Assembly (NCBI GenBank): GCA_910588745.1
Contig: CAJURK010000018.1
Location: 1 to 54,563 of the forward strand
Direction of reading: 5' to 3'
DNA: 54,563 bases
Source: an uncultured Dorea sp.
Lineage (GTDB): Bacteria; Bacillota; Clostridia; Lachnospirales; Lachnospiraceae
Shown here: positions 53,345 to 54,563 of the stretch, piece by piece
Layout: each line of letters starts with the position of its first letter
How positions within the stretch are numbered: position 1 is the stretch's first letter
Position numbers and translations under genes: made by a program
The notes under the pieces: model-generated
What the model saw: the letters and a program-made list of their open reading frames with translations, nothing else
Told to the model about the DNA's origin: nothing
The model's database searches: none

Positions 53345-53899
53345 CTCTTTTCCCTGATGCAGTTCAATAGCTAGTTGCTGATAAATCTCAGCCACTTGTT
53401 TTCCAAGATTCCGACTACCCGTATGGATTACCAAATAATTAGTTCCGTCAGAAGCCCGGTCAATCTCAATAAAATGATTTCCTCCGCCCAATGTTCCTAA
53501 ACTTCTCTCTATCCATTTTGTCTTTTGCAGAGAGCGGTAACAACGAAGTTCTGTCAGATCAAACCTTTCCTTTCGTCCCTCCCATGCGTTTTTCCCGGAT
53601 GGAATAAAATGACACGCCTCATCAAATTTTTCGAGATCTATTTCCTGCTTTCCTAAATTTATCGTGTACATTCCGCAACCAATATCCACGCCTACCACAT
53701 TCGGAACTGCTTTTCCGTTTACGGTCATGGTCGTTCCAATCGTACATCCTTTTCCTGCATGTACATCCGGCATGATCCGAACGCGGCATCCTTCCGTAAA
53801 ATCCTGATCACACATTCTGCGAATCTGCTCAATCGCCTCATCCTCGATAATATTCGCATAGCAAATAGCTGTTGTTTTAATACCTTTTATTTCCAACAT
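53312..53899 (-). pseudogene. rtcB: RNA ligase RtcB, 5' fragment
   Basis: 195 codons of a short-type RtcB, the GTP- and Mn-dependent 3'-phosphate RNA ligase that repairs cleaved tRNAs. Clear family motifs: MPDVHAGKGCTIG (about 43-55), GVDIGCGMYT (about 69-78), GTLGGGNHFIE (about 135-145) and HTGSRNLGKQ (about 159-168). Homologues are about 380-480 residues, so the C-terminal half, including the guanylylated His, is lost. After QGKE the sequence switches to an XRE-type fragment. The start has an excellent AAAGGAGGAGA. A tRNA-like gene ends 31 bp upstream on the same strand. Confidence 0.85.
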
Positions 53900-53930
53900 T
53901 GCTGTATCTCCTCCTTTCCTGCAATGTCAA

Positions 53931-54002
53931 CCATCCTATACAGATTCGAACTGTAATCCTGTGGTTTGCAGCCGCATGCGCTATCCATTAAGCTATAGGA
54001 TA
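53931..54002 (-). tRNA. Atypical tRNA with anticodon GCA (tRNA-Cys-like)
   Basis: 72 bases fold as a cloverleaf on the minus strand. Acceptor stem 7 bp (U1-G72 wobble, six Watson-Crick). U8, A14, G18G19 and A21 are present. The anticodon loop CUGCAAA has U33 and purine 37 with anticodon GCA, and the T arm is perfect (UACAG UUCGAAU CUGUA). The variable loop is 4 bases. Deviations: one mismatch each in the D stem (U12-C23) and anticodon stem (C29-A41), and G73 where tRNA-Cys normally has U73. No CCA is encoded. It lies directly after a terminator and 31 bp before rtcB. Confidence 0.72.
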
Positions 54003-54032
54003 AAAAACCGCCTATCCTATAAGATAAGCGGT
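54002..54032 (-). terminator. Intrinsic terminator abutting the tRNA 5' end
   Basis: On the minus strand ACCGCTTATC (54023-54032) pairs with GATAGGCGGT (54007-54016), 10 bp with one G-T pair, followed by TTTTTT that runs into the first base of the tRNA. An alternative 9-bp pairing joins TATAGGATA of the hairpin (54013-54021) with TATCCTATA of the tRNA 5' strand (53994-54002). Confidence 0.75.
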
Positions 54033-54060
54033 CGATAAACGATATCTATGATTCCTGATT

Positions 54061-54183
54061 TCAGCTCTGATGCCTGAATCTGCTTAACTTATTGGAACGC
54101 ACACAAATGAAACTATGCCCTTTATCAAGATCATAGCCACGTTCACTGCAATATAGTTTTACATTTATCATTGCTGTCATCAT
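54061..54183 (-). CDS. 40-residue hypothetical protein upstream of the tRNA
   Basis: Starts MMTAMINVKLYCSERGYDLD and ends KLSRFRHQS; the ATG-ATG at 54183 follows GGGAAAGGAAA with good spacing. A terminator lies 29 bp after its stop. A longer in-frame start at 54246 is less well placed. I do not recognise the family; it could be a true small protein or the end of a larger broken gene. Confidence 0.45.
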   Translation of the reverse strand: MMTAMINVKLYCSERGYDLDKGHSFICVRSNKLSRFRHQS

Positions 54184-54286
54184 AATCGTTTCCTTTCCCG
54201 GACTTTTCCTGTCTGCTTTTCTTCTTTCTACCTCAATATAGCACATGAATCCTAAATTGTCATTATACTGCTAGTATAAAAATCAT

Positions 54287-54454
54287 TTATAATTCAAATA
54301 AAGATAAGAAATATCTATTAAGCAGCTCCCAATTCTGATTTTTTGCCGGTATTTCATCCGCTTTCTTTTTTATCATATCTATTGAGCTTTCAATATAATC
54401 GTTTAAAATCTGAATTCGCGGCGCCAATCCCATTTCCGGAAGTTCCTGCTTCAT
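54287..54454 (-). pseudogene. C-terminal remnant of an unrecognised gene
   Basis: 55 codons (MKQELPEMGLAPRIQILNDY, later NWELLNRYFLSLFEL) with coding-like composition but no ribosome binding site before the ATG, and only a few open codons further upstream. It reads like the helical C-terminus of a larger protein. A nucleotidyltransferase next to rtcB would fit what I remember of such loci, but this is speculation. Confidence 0.35.
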
Positions 54455-54563
54455 TTTCACGGAAACGGAAAGGGGGTTATTATGAACATGTTAGAAATTC
54501 TGCCATTACTTCTACTGAATTTTTAATTTGACAATCTTTGAATCATTTTAAGTATCCGCCCCG

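Noticed and set aside
1..54563. CRISPR arrays, rRNA genes and phage modules
   Set aside because: No regularly spaced direct repeats, rRNA-like segments, cas genes or phage structural genes are seen.

Overview
The window looks like the origin-proximal part of a chromosome from a motile member of the Lachnospiraceae (Clostridia). This rests on the conserved order dnaA-dnaN-yaaA-recF-gyrB-gyrA running one way and rpmH-rnpA-yidD-yidC-jag-mnmE-mnmG-rsmG-parA-parB running the other, on families that I associate with Lachnospiraceae (DUF3881, DUF4446, C_GCAxxG_C_C proteins, an SPETG-type sortase signal), on a moderately low G+C content, and on strong AGGAGG-type ribosome binding sites. No species can be named from the sequence alone.

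Layout. 1-9.8 kb: chemotaxis genes cheA-cheW-cheR-cheB, a terminator, then flgM-flgN-flgK-flgL-DUF6470(yviE)-fliW-csrA, the Bacillus-like late flagellar order. Candidate sigma-28 promoter elements precede cheA, flgM and an unrecognised 357-codon gene. 9.9-14.4 kb: that unknown gene, plsC, a DUF4153 membrane protein and a C_GCAxxG_C_C protein. 14.5-23.1 kb: the dnaA-to-gyrA replication cluster on the minus strand, with a well-formed oriC between dnaA and dnaN (DnaA boxes, a GC cluster, TAG-type DnaA-trios and an AT-rich stretch). 23.3-30.4 kb: ribosomal protein, RNase P, membrane insertase and tRNA-modification genes on the plus strand. 30.4-32.1 kb: a gene-free, extremely AT-rich zone with four exact parS sites (one at the centre of a 46-bp perfect palindrome) and a 204-bp long-hairpin element, followed by parA-parB-DUF4446-serS-DUF3881.

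36.6-54.5 kb is accessory sequence: a sortase-anchored beta-helix surface protein; a lactose-type module (araC regulator divergent from lacZ and a GPH sugar symporter); a sulfur/redox module (rhodanese, CoA-disulfide-reductase-like flavoprotein with fused rhodanese, Crp/Fnr regulator, [2Fe-2S] BFD-like protein); a terminal-inverted-repeat element beside a truncated tyrosine recombinase; a radical SAM gene divergent from an HxlR regulator over a shared operator; a YbaK-type deacylase; and a second C_GCAxxG_C_C gene. The last 2.5 kb is a decay zone. It holds gene remnants, an atypical tRNA (anticodon GCA) directly behind an intrinsic terminator, and the 5' half of rtcB (RNA ligase) fused in frame, through a stop codon, to the 3' end of an XRE-type regulator.

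How the genes work together: the left part sets motility behaviour (signalling, hook-junction assembly, FlgM/FliW/CsrA control), the centre starts replication and segregates the origin, and the right part handles galactoside use and sulfur/redox chemistry. The most unusual points are the tRNA-terminator-rtcB arrangement, the parS palindrome and AT-rich zone with its long hairpin, and the unknown gene that may belong to the sigma-28 regulon.
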